From: Aquabacterium sp. A7-Y
Lineage (GTDB): Bacteria; Pseudomonadota; Gammaproteobacteria; Burkholderiales; Burkholderiaceae_C
DNA: 64,000 nucleotides
Direction of reading: 5' to 3'
NCBI RefSeq assembly: GCF_026153205.1
Contig: NZ_JAPFBW010000018.1
Location: forward strand, 1-64,000
In this document: piece after piece, positions 1-8,719 of the stretch
How positions within the stretch are numbered: the first letter of the stretch is position 1
How the letters are laid out: every line of letters begins with the position of its first letter
Made by a program: the position numbers and the translations under genes
Notes under the pieces: model-generated
The model's database searches: none
The model's input: the letters and a program-made list of their open reading frames with translations, nothing else
Told to the model about the DNA's origin: nothing

Positions 1-103
1 AGAGCGACAGCGGGGTTTCGAGGTCCGCGAAGGCCTCGGCGATCAGGGGAATGCGGTTGTAGCCCTGTTGAGACAGGCTCTGGAATTCGAGTTCGGTGAT
101 CAC
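1..103 (-). CDS. trpE: Anthranilate synthase component I, N-terminal 34 residues (runs off left edge)
   Basis: The reverse strand from position 103 opens with a GTG codon and reads MITELEFQSLSQQGYNRIPL, then continues in frame to the window edge. This is the characteristic start of betaproteobacterial TrpE, which makes anthranilate from chorismate with glutamine or ammonia in tryptophan synthesis. A GGAGG ribosome site sits at about 113-117, a normal distance from the GTG. In many relatives trpE directly follows rpe and gph. Here gph is upstream on the same strand, but an oppositely oriented gene lies between, so trpE needs its own promoter. Only the first tenth of the protein is visible and no catalytic residue is inside. 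Confidence 0.85.
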   Translation of the reverse strand, partial: MITELEFQSLSQQGYNRIPLIAEAFADLETPLSL

Positions 104-577
104 GCAGTGGGCCCTCCGAGCCCGGCGCGCCCCCGCGACACACGGCGCGGCAGGGACGAGCGGCAATGAACAAATTGTCGAGGGGAATCCGGGGCCCGGG
201 TCGCGGCGGCGCCGCAGCGCCGACCGTCAGGGGGCAAGTGAGATTCCGGGTGAACCGGCGAAGCGCGGGGGAGGCTCATGGACGGACCAGGCACACCACC
301 CCGGCAGGCGGCAGATCAAACCAGTGCGTGCAGGCGACGCCAGGGCCAGGCTCCCCGGTCGTGCGAACCTTTGGTTTGTTTGCGCGAGATGAACATGGCC
401 CGCAGTGTAGCAGCGCAACGCTGGGACGCCAGCCCCCGGTGGCGCCCGCCAGCGGCGACAGGCGGTCACGGACGTTGTCCGGGCGGCAAAAAATGCGAAC
501 GAACGTGCGTTTTTCCTCATGGACAAGCGGCGTACTCTTGCCAAGATGACCAGGAAACGTTAAAGGAGGTCGAAGTG
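104..577. other. Intergenic region between divergent trpE and the chalcone-isomerase-like gene
   Basis: About 470 bases with no convincing gene. Open frames here are short, arginine/proline-rich shadows. It must hold the trpE promoter (reading left) and the promoter of the gene starting at 578 (reading right). Only the two ribosome sites are clear: GGAGG near 113-117 on the minus strand and AAAGGAGG near 562-569 on the plus strand. I could not pick a -35/-10 pair or a trp attenuator with confidence. Confidence 0.5.
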
Positions 578-1192
578 ATGCTGCACCGGATCATGGCGGC
601 AGTCATCGGGCTGCTGATCACGCTCGCGCCGGCCCTGGCAGAGCCGCTGGACGTCAGCGGCGTGAAGTTCGAGCAGGCCCTGCAACTGCGCGGTACACCG
701 CTGGTCCTCAATGGCGCCGGGGTGCGCTACAAGGCCATCTTCAAGGTGTACGCGGCCGCGCTCTACCTGCCCGAGCGCGCCTCGAGCGCCGAAGCCGTCC
801 TCGCGGCGCCCGGCCCGCGGCGCCTGAACATCGTGATGCTGCGCGCCATCGACGCCAACGAACTGGGCCGCCTGTTCACCCGCGGGATGGAGCAGAACGC
901 GGCCCGCGAGGAGTTCGCCAAGTCCATCCCCGGCACGATCAAGATGGGCGAGATCTTCGCCGCCCAGAAGCGACTCAGCGCGGGCGAGTCCTTCCAGATC
1001 GACTGGATCCCGGGCGAAGGCACGGTCATCTCGGTCAACGACAAGCCGGCCGCCGGCGCCATCCGCGAACCCGAGTTCTACAGCGCCATGCTCAAGCTCT
1101 GGCTGGGGCCCCAGCCCGCTGATCCGGCGCTCAAGGACGCGCTGCTCGGCAAGGCCCCGGCGACGCCGCGCGGCCGCCACAACGCCGACTGA
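578..1192 (+). CDS. Exported chalcone-isomerase-like protein
   Basis: A 204-residue protein. The first ~21 residues are a typical Sec signal peptide ending ALA, so the product is probably periplasmic. The mature part has the pattern of the bacterial chalcone-isomerase-like fold (PF16036 type): a GVRYKAIFKVYAAALYLP strand-helix early on, an SIPGTIKMGEIF segment, and a GTVISVNDKP turn near the end. Bacterial members are not known to isomerise chalcones; a lipid or small-ligand role has been suggested for the fold. The start at 578 is chosen because AAAGGAGG lies about 8 bases upstream; a GTG three bases earlier is possible. It is monocistronic and converges on gph, whose stop is 8 bases away. 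Confidence 0.75.
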   Translation: MLHRIMAAVIGLLITLAPALAEPLDVSGVKFEQALQLRGTPLVLNGAGVRYKAIFKVYAAALYLPERASSAEAVLAAPGPRRLNIVMLRAIDANELGRLFTRGMEQNAAREEFAKSIPGTIKMGEIFAAQKRLSAGESFQIDWIPGEGTVISVNDKPAAGAIREPEFYSAMLKLWLGPQPADPALKDALLGKAPATPRGRHNAD

Positions 1193-1199
1193 GACCGCC

Positions 1200-1889
1200 T
1201 CAGCCGGGCAGCAGCTCGTCCAGCCGGTCGACAAATGCGTCGGCCGGCGCGCTGCGCACCGGCTCGCCGTGGTTGTAGCCGTAGCTCACCAGCACCACCG
1301 GGCAACCGGCGGCGCGGGCCGCTTTCGCGTCGTTGCTGGAGTCGCCGATCATCAGCGTGCGCCCGGGTTCGGTGCCGAGCGCCTCGCAGGTCTTCAGCAG
1401 CGGCAGCGGATCGGGCTTCTTGCGTTCGAAGGCATCGCCGCCGAAGGCGAGCTTGAAGAAAGGCGCCAGGCCCTTCTTCTCCAGCAGGGGCAGCGCGAAG
1501 GCGGTCGGCTTGTTGGTCAGGCAGGCCAGCACCAGGCCGCGCGCCTGCAACGCCCGCAGGCCTTCGGCCACGCCGGGGAACACCGCCGAATGCTCGCCGT
1601 TGATGGCCAGGTAGTGATGCTGGTAGCGGTCCCAGGCGGCCGTGAAACGGGTCTCGACACTGTCGGCACCGGCCACCTGCGTCAGCGTCATGCGGATCAG
1701 GTGCTCCGACCCCTTGCCGACGGTGCGCTCGATGAAGTCGCGGTCCACGTGCGGCAGCGCAAGATCGTCGAGCATGCGGTTGAGCGCCACGACGAAGTCG
1801 CCGATCGTGTCGACCATGGTGCCGTCGAGATCGACGATGACGGCCTGGAGGTCCTTGAACTGGGAAATCGATGCGGAGGAAAGGGCCAC
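1200..1889 (-). CDS. gph: Phosphoglycolate phosphatase (HAD family)
   Basis: A 229-residue HAD-superfamily hydrolase that dephosphorylates 2-phosphoglycolate, salvaging the product of oxygenase side reactions or DNA 3'-end repair. Motif I VDLDGT (nucleophile Asp20, acid/base Asp22), motif II in CLTNKP, the motif III lysine in RKKPDP and motif IV GDSSND are all present with the usual cap-domain spacing. Length matches Gph. In Burkholderiales gph normally sits between rpe and trpE, which supports this role over a generic HAD phosphatase. Here rpe is 3.5 kb upstream with two genes inserted between. Confidence 0.88.
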   Translation of the reverse strand: MALSSASISQFKDLQAVIVDLDGTMVDTIGDFVVALNRMLDDLALPHVDRDFIERTVGKGSEHLIRMTLTQVAGADSVETRFTAAWDRYQHHYLAINGEHSAVFPGVAEGLRALQARGLVLACLTNKPTAFALPLLEKKGLAPFFKLAFGGDAFERKKPDPLPLLKTCEALGTEPGRTLMIGDSSNDAKAARAAGCPVVLVSYGYNHGEPVRSAPADAFVDRLDELLPG

Positions 1890-1944
1890 GGGTCACACCT
1901 CGGGAGACGGAGGTGCAAGGGTAGCAGTCGAGGGCGGTTTCCCG

Positions 1945-4374
1945 CTAAGGGCCCGCGGGCGGCGGGGCGACCACGTTGCGGTTGCGGCCGCCGGCCTTGG
2001 CGGTGTAGAGCGCGCGGTCCGCGCGCGCCAGCAGCTCCGCCACCGGCTCGCCGCGCACGTGGGCCGCGATGCCGGCGGAGAAGGTCACCTGCAGCAAGGG
2101 CGCCCCCAGGCAGAAGCGCTGTGCGGCCACGTGCTCGCGCAGCCGGTTCATCGCCTGCAGGCCCTTGGGACCGGGCTCGGCTTCGGGCAGCAGTACCAGG
2201 AATTCCTCGCCGCCCCAGCGGCACACCACATCGGTCTCGCGCAGCACCGTCTGCGCGGCCGCGGCGAAACCACACAGTGCCGCGTCACCCGCCGCGTGGC
2301 CGGCGCTGTCGTTGATGCGCTTGAAGTGATCCAGGTCCACCAGGGCGACGCAGAAGCCCGCGCCGCCGCGCTGGTGCCGGTCACGCTCGCGCTCCAGCAC
2401 GCCTTGCATGTACTGCCGATTGAACAAGCCGGTCAGCGGGTCGCGCATCATCACCCGCTCGAGTTGCGCGCTCGCCGCGACGAGCTCGTCGCGCTCCCGC
2501 CGCACCCGCTCGCGGGTGGTGCTGTGATTGTGCGACTGCAGGGTGAGCAGCCACAGGATGAAGCAGGACATGCCGACCTCGAGGCTTGCGCGGCGCGGGT
2601 CGAAGCTCAGGCCCTCGACATGGGCCATCGCGGCGAGCGCGACCAGCAGCCCACCGATGGCCGCGGCGCCGGCGATCTGTGTCTGGCGCGGCGTGAGACC
2701 GAGAAAGCCGAACACGACACTCAGGCAGATCATCTGCAACACGCTGGCCCGCGCGTCGGGCAACAAGGCGTAGGCGAACATCAGGCCAAGGAAACCCCAG
2801 AGCATGTAGAGCAGCGTGATGCCCGGATCGCGCAGCCTGGCGGTCAGGCCGCTGCGCACCAGCGTCAAAGGCACCACGCAGCCGATCAGGTTGTGGATCA
2901 GCAGCACGCGGCCTTGCGCCGGCGTGAGCAGCTGTTCCGGCAGGATGTAGGTCAGCAAGGCCGTGATGCAGGCCACGTACATGATGGCCGACAGCAGGCA
3001 GCGCGGCATCACGATGCGCACGCGCGCGTTCTGCCCCAGCACGAGGTCGACGGCCCGCTGCATCCGGCGCGGCCTGGCCTCGGCGGCCCGCGGCGCCGCA
3101 GGCGAGAGGGGCGCGGCAGCCGGGGGTCTGGCGGCAGGTGCGTCGGCGCTGCGGCGGGCGGCCGAAAGGCGGGGCCGCGCCGATGCCTGCGCAGCTTCCC
3201 GAGGCGCCGCCGCTTCGCCCAACGCGAGCTCGATGCGATCGCGCCCCCCTGCCTTGGCACGGTACAGCGCCTGGTCCGCGCGCTCCAGGGTCGCGGCGAC
3301 GCCGCGAACCGGATCGTGGGAGCACAAGCCGGCCGAAAAAGTCGGCTTCAGCCCCGGCTCCAGTTGCGCCCAGTCGTGCCGGTGCACCTCGTCGCGCAGT
3401 TGCCGCAGCGCAGCCTCCGCGTCGCGCACGGTCCGGCCCGGCATCAGCAGCAGGAACTCCTCGCCGCCCCAGCGGGCCAGCGCATCGGCCCCCTCGGGAA
3501 AGACCTCCAGCCCGAGCTGCGCGAAGCGCTGCAGCACCTGATCGCCCATCGCGTGGCCGTAGCGATCGTTCACCTGCTTGAAGAAGTCGATGTCCAACAG
3601 CGCGACGCACAGCGGCTGCCCGGAGCGCTGCTGGCGCAGCACTTCTTCGTCGAGCAGGCGCAGCATGTGGCGCCGGTTGAACAGGCCGGTCAGGCTGTCG
3701 CGCATCGACAGCCGCTGCAATTGCGCCAGCGTATCGGCCATCTGCTCCTTCTGGCGCAGATCCCGCTGCCGCACCGCACGCGCCTGCGCCGACAGCGCCA
3801 CCAGCACCGGCAACGCCACCATCAGCAGCCCGATGTTGAGCAGATCGTCCCTCCAGCCCGGACCGTCCGGACGCAGCCAGATGCGCGCCAGGGTCGCCAG
3901 CGCCGGCATCACGAGGCTCAGCCCCGCGGCGAGGCGCAGCTGCCGCAGCGGCAAGCGCCGGATGTCGTAGACAAGGGTCACGCTGAGCCACAGCAGCGAG
4001 GTGGCGCGCATCGCATCGATCAGCGCGCAGACCAGTGCCACCTGGGAGATGCTGAAAAGAACCTGGGAGAAGGCCAGCACCGGATCGCGTGTCTTCAGCG
4101 CGAGCCCGGTATGCAGCAGCAGGTAGAGCGTGGCCAGCACCAAACCGCTGAACACGGTGATCCCGATGGCGGCGGGCAGCGGAGCGAGGTCCAGCCAGAC
4201 ACCCAGCCACAGCAGCAGCGCCACCACCGCCTGCGACGGCAGGGTCAGCAGGAAACGCCGCAGGCCCTTGCGCCGAAGGTCGGGGCCGCCCGCGGGGGCG
4301 CGCCCGGCGGTCGACCTCCGGCCTGAAACGGTGGACGCGGGAGCGATGATGGGGGAGCTGTCCTCGGGGTGCAT
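1945..4374 (-). CDS. Tandem membrane diguanylate cyclase: two TM-GGDEF modules in one chain
   Basis: An 809-residue inner-membrane protein made of two similar halves. Half 1: about six membrane segments (residues ~40-195), a short coiled linker, and a GGDEF domain (RDSLTGLFNRRHM at ~225, GGEEF at 303-307). A basic Ala/Pro-rich linker (~385-440) follows. Half 2: further membrane segments (~455-610) and a second GGDEF domain (RDPLTGLFNRQYM at ~644, GGEEF at 721-725). Both signature loops look active for c-di-GMP synthesis. The product-inhibition I-site (RxxD, five residues before GGEEF) is RETD in the second domain but EGAD in the first, so the first should lack feedback inhibition. The membrane parts were not assigned to a named sensor family. 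The gene starts about 200 bases from a divergent expansin gene. Confidence 0.85.
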   Translation of the reverse strand: MHPEDSSPIIAPASTVSGRRSTAGRAPAGGPDLRRKGLRRFLLTLPSQAVVALLLWLGVWLDLAPLPAAIGITVFSGLVLATLYLLLHTGLALKTRDPVLAFSQVLFSISQVALVCALIDAMRATSLLWLSVTLVYDIRRLPLRQLRLAAGLSLVMPALATLARIWLRPDGPGWRDDLLNIGLLMVALPVLVALSAQARAVRQRDLRQKEQMADTLAQLQRLSMRDSLTGLFNRRHMLRLLDEEVLRQQRSGQPLCVALLDIDFFKQVNDRYGHAMGDQVLQRFAQLGLEVFPEGADALARWGGEEFLLLMPGRTVRDAEAALRQLRDEVHRHDWAQLEPGLKPTFSAGLCSHDPVRGVAATLERADQALYRAKAGGRDRIELALGEAAAPREAAQASARPRLSAARRSADAPAARPPAAAPLSPAAPRAAEARPRRMQRAVDLVLGQNARVRIVMPRCLLSAIMYVACITALLTYILPEQLLTPAQGRVLLIHNLIGCVVPLTLVRSGLTARLRDPGITLLYMLWGFLGLMFAYALLPDARASVLQMICLSVVFGFLGLTPRQTQIAGAAAIGGLLVALAAMAHVEGLSFDPRRASLEVGMSCFILWLLTLQSHNHSTTRERVRRERDELVAASAQLERVMMRDPLTGLFNRQYMQGVLERERDRHQRGGAGFCVALVDLDHFKRINDSAGHAAGDAALCGFAAAAQTVLRETDVVCRWGGEEFLVLLPEAEPGPKGLQAMNRLREHVAAQRFCLGAPLLQVTFSAGIAAHVRGEPVAELLARADRALYTAKAGGRNRNVVAPPPAGP

Positions 4375-4582
4375 GTGGAATCGAACCGGCGACCGGCGGC
4401 TTCACCGGCGCAACGTCCTGTCATCGGCCGAAACCACACCGACTTGAGCGCCGGCGGCATGGAACAGACGTAGGACTTCCTTACTTTTGCACGCCTTTTC
4501 CTCCTGACAGGGCTGCGGGAAACTCGATCCTTCCGCCCCGGACACCGCCCGGGATCCGTGACCCTCCCAAGGCCTGCGCCTC

Positions 4583-5341
4583 ATGAACCGATCCGTGCAC
4601 CTTCGCCAGCTCGCCTGCGCCTGCAGCCTGTTGTTCTCCCTGGCCGCCTGTGGCGGCGGAGGCGACGGCGCAGACGAGTCGACCACCAACGTCGACAGCG
4701 GCACGGACGCCCCCGCGCCGGCCGCCCCACAACCCGGGCCGGCCCTCGGCGAGGCGCGCAGCGGCGAAGCCACCTTCTACGACGCCACCGGCGCCGGCAA
4801 CTGCAGCTTCGACCCCAGCCCCGGCGACCTGCGGGTGGTGGCGCTGAACCCGGCTGACTATGCCGGCAGCGCGGCGTGCGGGGGCTTCATGTCCGTGCGA
4901 GGTCCGCGTGGCAGTGTGACGGTGCGGGTCGTCGACCAGTGTCCCGGCTGCCAGGCCGGTCACCTCGACCTCAGCCGGGAGGCCTTTGCGCAGATCGCCG
5001 ACCCGGCGTCCGGCAAGGTGCCGGTCAGCTGGCAATTCGTGGCGGGCCAGCTCAACGGCCCGGTGCAGTACCGCTACAAGGAAGGCAGCAGCCGGTGGTG
5101 GACGGCCATTCAGGTGCGCAACCACCGCCTGCCGATCGCCAAGCTGGAGATCCGCCCGTCCGGCAGCAGCGGGTGGATCACGGTGCGGCGCGAGCCGTAC
5201 AACTATTTCGTCCACCCCGGCACGATCGCGCCGGGCGCCTTGCAGGTGCGCATCACGGCCCCGAGCGGCGCGGCACTGGTGGACACGCTGCCCGAACCGG
5301 AGGGCGGGCGCCTGGTCTCGGGCGCGAGGCAGTTCCCTTGA
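4583..5341 (+). CDS. Expansin-like lipoprotein (EXLX1 type)
   Basis: A 252-residue secreted protein. Signal peptide and lipobox LAAC put the lipidated cysteine at residue 23; a Thr/Pro/Ala linker follows. Domain 1 (about 58-150) is the double-psi beta-barrel of bacterial expansins, with GEATFYD, the ACGGF segment and CPGCQAGHLDLS; Asp129 matches the essential Asp82 of Bacillus EXLX1. Domain 2 (about 155-250) is the CBM63 module: RWWTAIQVRNHRLP carries the two surface tryptophans (172, 173) and EPYNYF the third aromatic (Tyr206). Such proteins loosen cellulose or peptidoglycan contacts without hydrolysis. Being a lipoprotein it should stay membrane-anchored, unlike freely secreted family members. 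The neighbouring c-di-GMP enzyme hints at a surface or biofilm link, which is inference. Confidence 0.88.
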   Translation: MNRSVHLRQLACACSLLFSLAACGGGGDGADESTTNVDSGTDAPAPAAPQPGPALGEARSGEATFYDATGAGNCSFDPSPGDLRVVALNPADYAGSAACGGFMSVRGPRGSVTVRVVDQCPGCQAGHLDLSREAFAQIADPASGKVPVSWQFVAGQLNGPVQYRYKEGSSRWWTAIQVRNHRLPIAKLEIRPSGSSGWITVRREPYNYFVHPGTIAPGALQVRITAPSGAALVDTLPEPEGGRLVSGARQFP

Positions 5342-5360
5342 GCGCCCTCACCCGCGGCCC

Positions 5361-6041
5361 TCAGGCCGCCAGCTCAGCGCGCATCTGGTCGATCACCGCC
5401 TTGTAGTCCGGCTTGCCGAAGATCGCGCTGCCGGCCACGAAGGTGTCGGCGCCTGCGTCCGCGACCTGGCGGATGTTGTCGGTCTTGATGCCGCCGTCGA
5501 CCTCGAGCCGGATGTCGCGGCCGCTGGCGTCGATGATTTTCCGCACCTGCTCCACCTTGCGCAGCGCCGACGGGATGAAGCTCTGACCACCGAAACCCGG
5601 GTTGACACTCATGATCAGCACCAGGTCGACCTTGTCGATCACCCACTCCAGCACGTCGATAGGGGTGGCCGGGTTGAACACCAGACCGGCCTGGCAGCCC
5701 TCGGCCTTGATGAGCTGCAGGGTACGGTCGACGTGGGTGCTGGCGTCCGGGTGGAAACTCACCAGGTCGGCCCCCGACTTCGCGAAGGCCTGGGCCAGCG
5801 CGTCCACCGGCTGCACCATCAGGTGCACGTCGATGGGCACCGGCGTGCCGTCGGCCTTCTTGGCGTGGGGGCGCAACGCCTGGCAGACCATGGGGCCGAA
5901 GGTCAGGTTGGGAACGTAGTGGTTGTCCATCACGTCGAAGTGGATCCAGTCGGCGCCGGCGGCGATGACCTGGCTCACTTCCTCGCCGAGGCGGGCGAAG
6001 TCGGCCGAGAGGATGCTGGGGGCGATGCGGTAGGTGGGCAT
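5361..6041 (-). CDS. rpe: Ribulose-phosphate 3-epimerase
   Basis: A 226-residue TIM-barrel enzyme interconverting ribulose 5-phosphate and xylulose 5-phosphate. It shows the family start [16 protein letters not shown], metal and substrate residues in [42 protein letters not shown] and EVDGGIK, and a closing VAGSAIFG phosphate loop. Length is typical. The stop is 20 bases from the end of the convergent expansin gene. It is divergent from apaG; a TACTAT hexamer at 6082-6087 could be an apaG -10 element. This is the promoter-proximal member of the usual rpe-gph-trpE cluster, here interrupted. Confidence 0.95.
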   Translation of the reverse strand: MPTYRIAPSILSADFARLGEEVSQVIAAGADWIHFDVMDNHYVPNLTFGPMVCQALRPHAKKADGTPVPIDVHLMVQPVDALAQAFAKSGADLVSFHPDASTHVDRTLQLIKAEGCQAGLVFNPATPIDVLEWVIDKVDLVLIMSVNPGFGGQSFIPSALRKVEQVRKIIDASGRDIRLEVDGGIKTDNIRQVADAGADTFVAGSAIFGKPDYKAVIDQMRAELAA

Positions 6042-6116
6042 GGGGATTCCTTGCGAATCCGCGATTTTAGGGAGCCCTTGCTACTATCGCCGCCGTAGAA
6101 AAGCACAGATCTTGAT

Positions 6117-6494
6117 ATGAGCAGCTATGAGTTCACCTGCAGCGTCGAGCCGCAGTACATCCCCGAACAGTCCGACCCGGAAAAGGGCGTCTTCGCCTTC
6201 GCCTACACGGTGACCATCCAGAACACCGGCGACGTGCCGGCCCAGCTGATCTCGCGCCACTGGATCATCACCGACGCCACCGGCCGGGTCGAGGAGATCA
6301 AGGGGCTGGGCGTGGTGGGCCACCAGCCGCTGCTCAAGCCTGGCGAGGCCTTCGAGTACACCAGCTGGACCCGTCTGGCGACACCGCGCGGCACGATGAG
6401 CGGCAGCTATTTCTGCGTCGCCGAGGACGGCGAGCGCTTCGAGGCCCCCATTCCCGCCTTCTCGCTCGCAGTGCAGCGCAGCGGGCTGCACTGA
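6117..6494 (+). CDS. apaG: ApaG protein
   Basis: A 125-residue cytosolic protein with a single immunoglobulin/fibronectin-like beta domain. The motifs YTVTIQNTG, LISRHWIITDA, GVVGHQPLLKPGE and GTMSGSYFCVAEDGE are diagnostic of ApaG. Family members are small proteins of unclear biochemical role; the Salmonella homologue CorD affects cobalt resistance and magnesium efflux, and similar domains occur in eukaryotic F-box and polymerase-interacting proteins. It is followed after 11 bases by the Gcr-like gene, an arrangement I recall as common in Burkholderiales, so the two are probably co-transcribed. Confidence 0.93.
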   Translation: MSSYEFTCSVEPQYIPEQSDPEKGVFAFAYTVTIQNTGDVPAQLISRHWIITDATGRVEEIKGLGVVGHQPLLKPGEAFEYTSWTRLATPRGTMSGSYFCVAEDGERFEAPIPAFSLAVQRSGLH

Positions 6495-6505
6495 GGCCGC
6501 CGCGC

Positions 6506-8566
6506 ATGCGCTTCGTGCTGCAGCGCGCCGCCTGGGACCTCAACGGGCTCTTGACCACGCTCGATCCGGGCGCGGAACTCGCGCAGCGCAACCTCTGGTG
6601 GGTGCGCCTGGTCGAGTGGCTGCGCCACGCGCCGCTGAAGCGCGAAGGCGTCGACGCGCCGCAGCCGGGCACGCGAACGCCGCTGCCGGTGCTGCGGCTG
6701 CGCCACCTGCTGCAGCTGCTCGACCGCCAGCCGGAGTACCGCGCCCGCATGGTGGAACAGATCGCGCGCACCCTGGCAGACCTGGACGCCACCCTGCTGC
6801 TGGCCGACTTCGGTTTCGCGCAGCGCTTCGCCTTCTTCAGCGAGCTGGGCGAGCGCCTGCAACGCCGGCTGCTGCCCGGCACCGCCGAGACACGCGACCT
6901 GGCGGAGCTGTTCCAGCTGGTGTTCTCCGAGGAGCAGGACGCGGCCTGGCTGGATGCCATCGACACACCGACGCTGGAAAAGCTCGGCACGCTGCTGCAC
7001 GAATCGGTGGCCGCCTCGCGCCATCCCGGCGCAGCGGCCGGCTGGCGCAGCGCCCTGCTCGATGCGCAGCTCTTCTGCATCAGCCAGGTGGGCGCCGCAG
7101 CCTTCTCGGCGGAGATCCGCACCCGGCTGTCGGCGCCGGCCCAGGCGCTCACGCCGTTCCGCCAGCTGGGGCCGGCCTTCGAGGAGGTGCGCCGGCGCAT
7201 CGAGGACCCGGCCGCCTCGCCGGCCGACCTCACCCCGGCGCTGGGTTACGCCCGCGCCCTGCTCGACGCTTGCCGGCGCGACGCGCAGACGGTCCACGAA
7301 CACCTCGAAGAGCACGGCGTCTCGATCGACATCGTCTTCACCCTGGAGCAGCTGCAGTCACGCCTGGACCGCATCGACCACCTGCTCGACTGCCTGCTGA
7401 GCGACCGCCCGGCGGAGGCGGTGCGGCGCTTGGTGGTGCAGTTCGCCGAGAGCGCCGAGCAGCGCCGCAGCGTCGCTGCCCTGCTGGCCCGCAACTATTC
7501 GCTGCTGGCCCGCAAGGTGACCGAGCGCAGCGCCGAGACCGGCGAGCACTACATCACCCGCACGCCGCGCGAATACGCCAGCATGTTCTGGCGTGCCTGC
7601 GGCGGCGGCGCGGTCACGGCGCTCACGGTGTTCCTGAAATTCCTGATCGGCAGCCTGGGCCTGTCGGCCTTCTGGGGTGGCTTCGCGGCCGGCCTCAACT
7701 ACGCCGCCAGCTTTGTCGCGATCCAGCTGGCGCACTTCACGCTCGCGACCAAGCAGCCGGCGATGACGGCGCCGGCCATGGCGGCGCGCCTCAGGGACCT
7801 GAGTTCGGACGAGGCGATCGAAGGATTCGTCGACGAGGTGGCCCACCTGATGCGCACCCAGGTCGCCGGCATCCTGGGCAATGTGGCGGTCGTGCTGCCC
7901 TGCGTGCTGGTGGTGCAGCTGCTCTGGCAGGCCGCCTTCGGCGAGCCGCTGGTGAGCGCCGCGAAGGCCCGCTACGCGCTGGATTCGCTCGACGGCCTGG
8001 GCTTCACGCCGCTGTATGCCGCGGCCACCGGGGTGCTGCTGTTCGCCTCCAGCCTGGTGGCGGGCTGGGCCGAGAACTGGTTCGTGCTGCACCGCCTGGG
8101 CAGCGCACTGCGCTGGAACCCGCGTATCGTCGCGCGCCTGGGCGAGGCACGCGCGGCGCGCTGGTCGGCCCAGCTGCAGGGCAACATCTCGGGTTTCGCC
8201 GGCAACATCTCGCTCGGGCTGATGCTGGGCCTGGTGCCGGCGGTGGCGGCCTTTTTCGGCGTGAACTTCGACGTGCGCCACGTCACGCTCGCCAGCGGCC
8301 AGCTCGGCGCCGCGCTCGGGGCGCTGGGCTGGGAGCTGGTCTACACCCCCGGCTTCTGGCTCGCGGTGCTGGGCATCGCGCTGACCGGCGTCCTCAACGT
8401 CACCGTCAGCTTCGCGCTGGCCTTCCGCCTGGCACTGCGCTCACGCAACATCCGGCTCAAGGACCGCCACCGGCTGAACGCCGCGCTGAGGCGGCGGCTG
8501 CGGCGCCACCCGCTGGGCTTCCTGCTGCCGTTGCGCGGCCGGGCACGGGCGGAGCCGGCGGCATGA
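6506..8566 (+). CDS. Gcr-type 'site-specific recombinase' family membrane protein (PF10136)
   Basis: A 686-residue protein of the family often annotated as site-specific recombinase after gonococcal Gcr. The N-terminal 350 residues are soluble, helical and rich in Arg, Leu and Glu. From about residue 365 on there are several hydrophobic stretches, for example around 375-420, 450-480 and 555-600, and a final pair near 610-650. I see no serine or tyrosine recombinase catalytic signature. The sequence therefore supports an inner-membrane protein, and the recombinase name should be treated as historical. The start has GAGG about 8 bases upstream and lies 11 bases after apaG. Confidence 0.75.
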   Translation: MRFVLQRAAWDLNGLLTTLDPGAELAQRNLWWVRLVEWLRHAPLKREGVDAPQPGTRTPLPVLRLRHLLQLLDRQPEYRARMVEQIARTLADLDATLLLADFGFAQRFAFFSELGERLQRRLLPGTAETRDLAELFQLVFSEEQDAAWLDAIDTPTLEKLGTLLHESVAASRHPGAAAGWRSALLDAQLFCISQVGAAAFSAEIRTRLSAPAQALTPFRQLGPAFEEVRRRIEDPAASPADLTPALGYARALLDACRRDAQTVHEHLEEHGVSIDIVFTLEQLQSRLDRIDHLLDCLLSDRPAEAVRRLVVQFAESAEQRRSVAALLARNYSLLARKVTERSAETGEHYITRTPREYASMFWRACGGGAVTALTVFLKFLIGSLGLSAFWGGFAAGLNYAASFVAIQLAHFTLATKQPAMTAPAMAARLRDLSSDEAIEGFVDEVAHLMRTQVAGILGNVAVVLPCVLVVQLLWQAAFGEPLVSAAKARYALDSLDGLGFTPLYAAATGVLLFASSLVAGWAENWFVLHRLGSALRWNPRIVARLGEARAARWSAQLQGNISGFAGNISLGLMLGLVPAVAAFFGVNFDVRHVTLASGQLGAALGALGWELVYTPGFWLAVLGIALTGVLNVTVSFALAFRLALRSRNIRLKDRHRLNAALRRRLRRHPLGFLLPLRGRARAEPAA

Positions 8567-8578
8567 GGGCGGCCCGTG

Positions 8579-8719
8579 TCAGGCCTCGGGCGGGCGGTGT
8601 TCATCGTCTCGGGACGCCGGGTGGCGCTCGCCGCCCTTGCGCCCGGAAAACATCGTCCACCAGACAATGAAGACCAGGATCAGCAAGGCGCCCAGCGCCT
8701 CCAGCAACAGCACCCACAT
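8579..8719 (-). CDS. 46-residue single-pass membrane peptide
   Basis: MWVLLLEALGALLILVFIVW begins a 46-codon frame: one strong membrane helix, then a basic/acidic hydrophilic tail (SGRKGGERH... ending PPEA). GGAT and AAGG sequences lie just upstream on the minus strand. The longer upstream reading frame would run into mltA and is not credible. Its start codon overlaps the proposed mltA start on the opposite strand. The family is not one I can name. The hydrophobicity pattern and translational context make it a likely real small protein of the inner membrane. Confidence 0.6.
   Translation of the reverse strand: MWVLLLEALGALLILVFIVWWTMFSGRKGGERHPASRDDEHRPPEA

Noticed and set aside
4384-4440. 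AAGCCGCCGG-type sequence upstream of the GGDEF gene, resembling half of a c-di-GMP-I riboswitch, with a GGTTCGATTCC that also recalls a tRNA T-arm
   Set aside because: The other conserved half of the riboswitch is missing, the would-be T-stem does not pair, and the area is simply very GC-rich.
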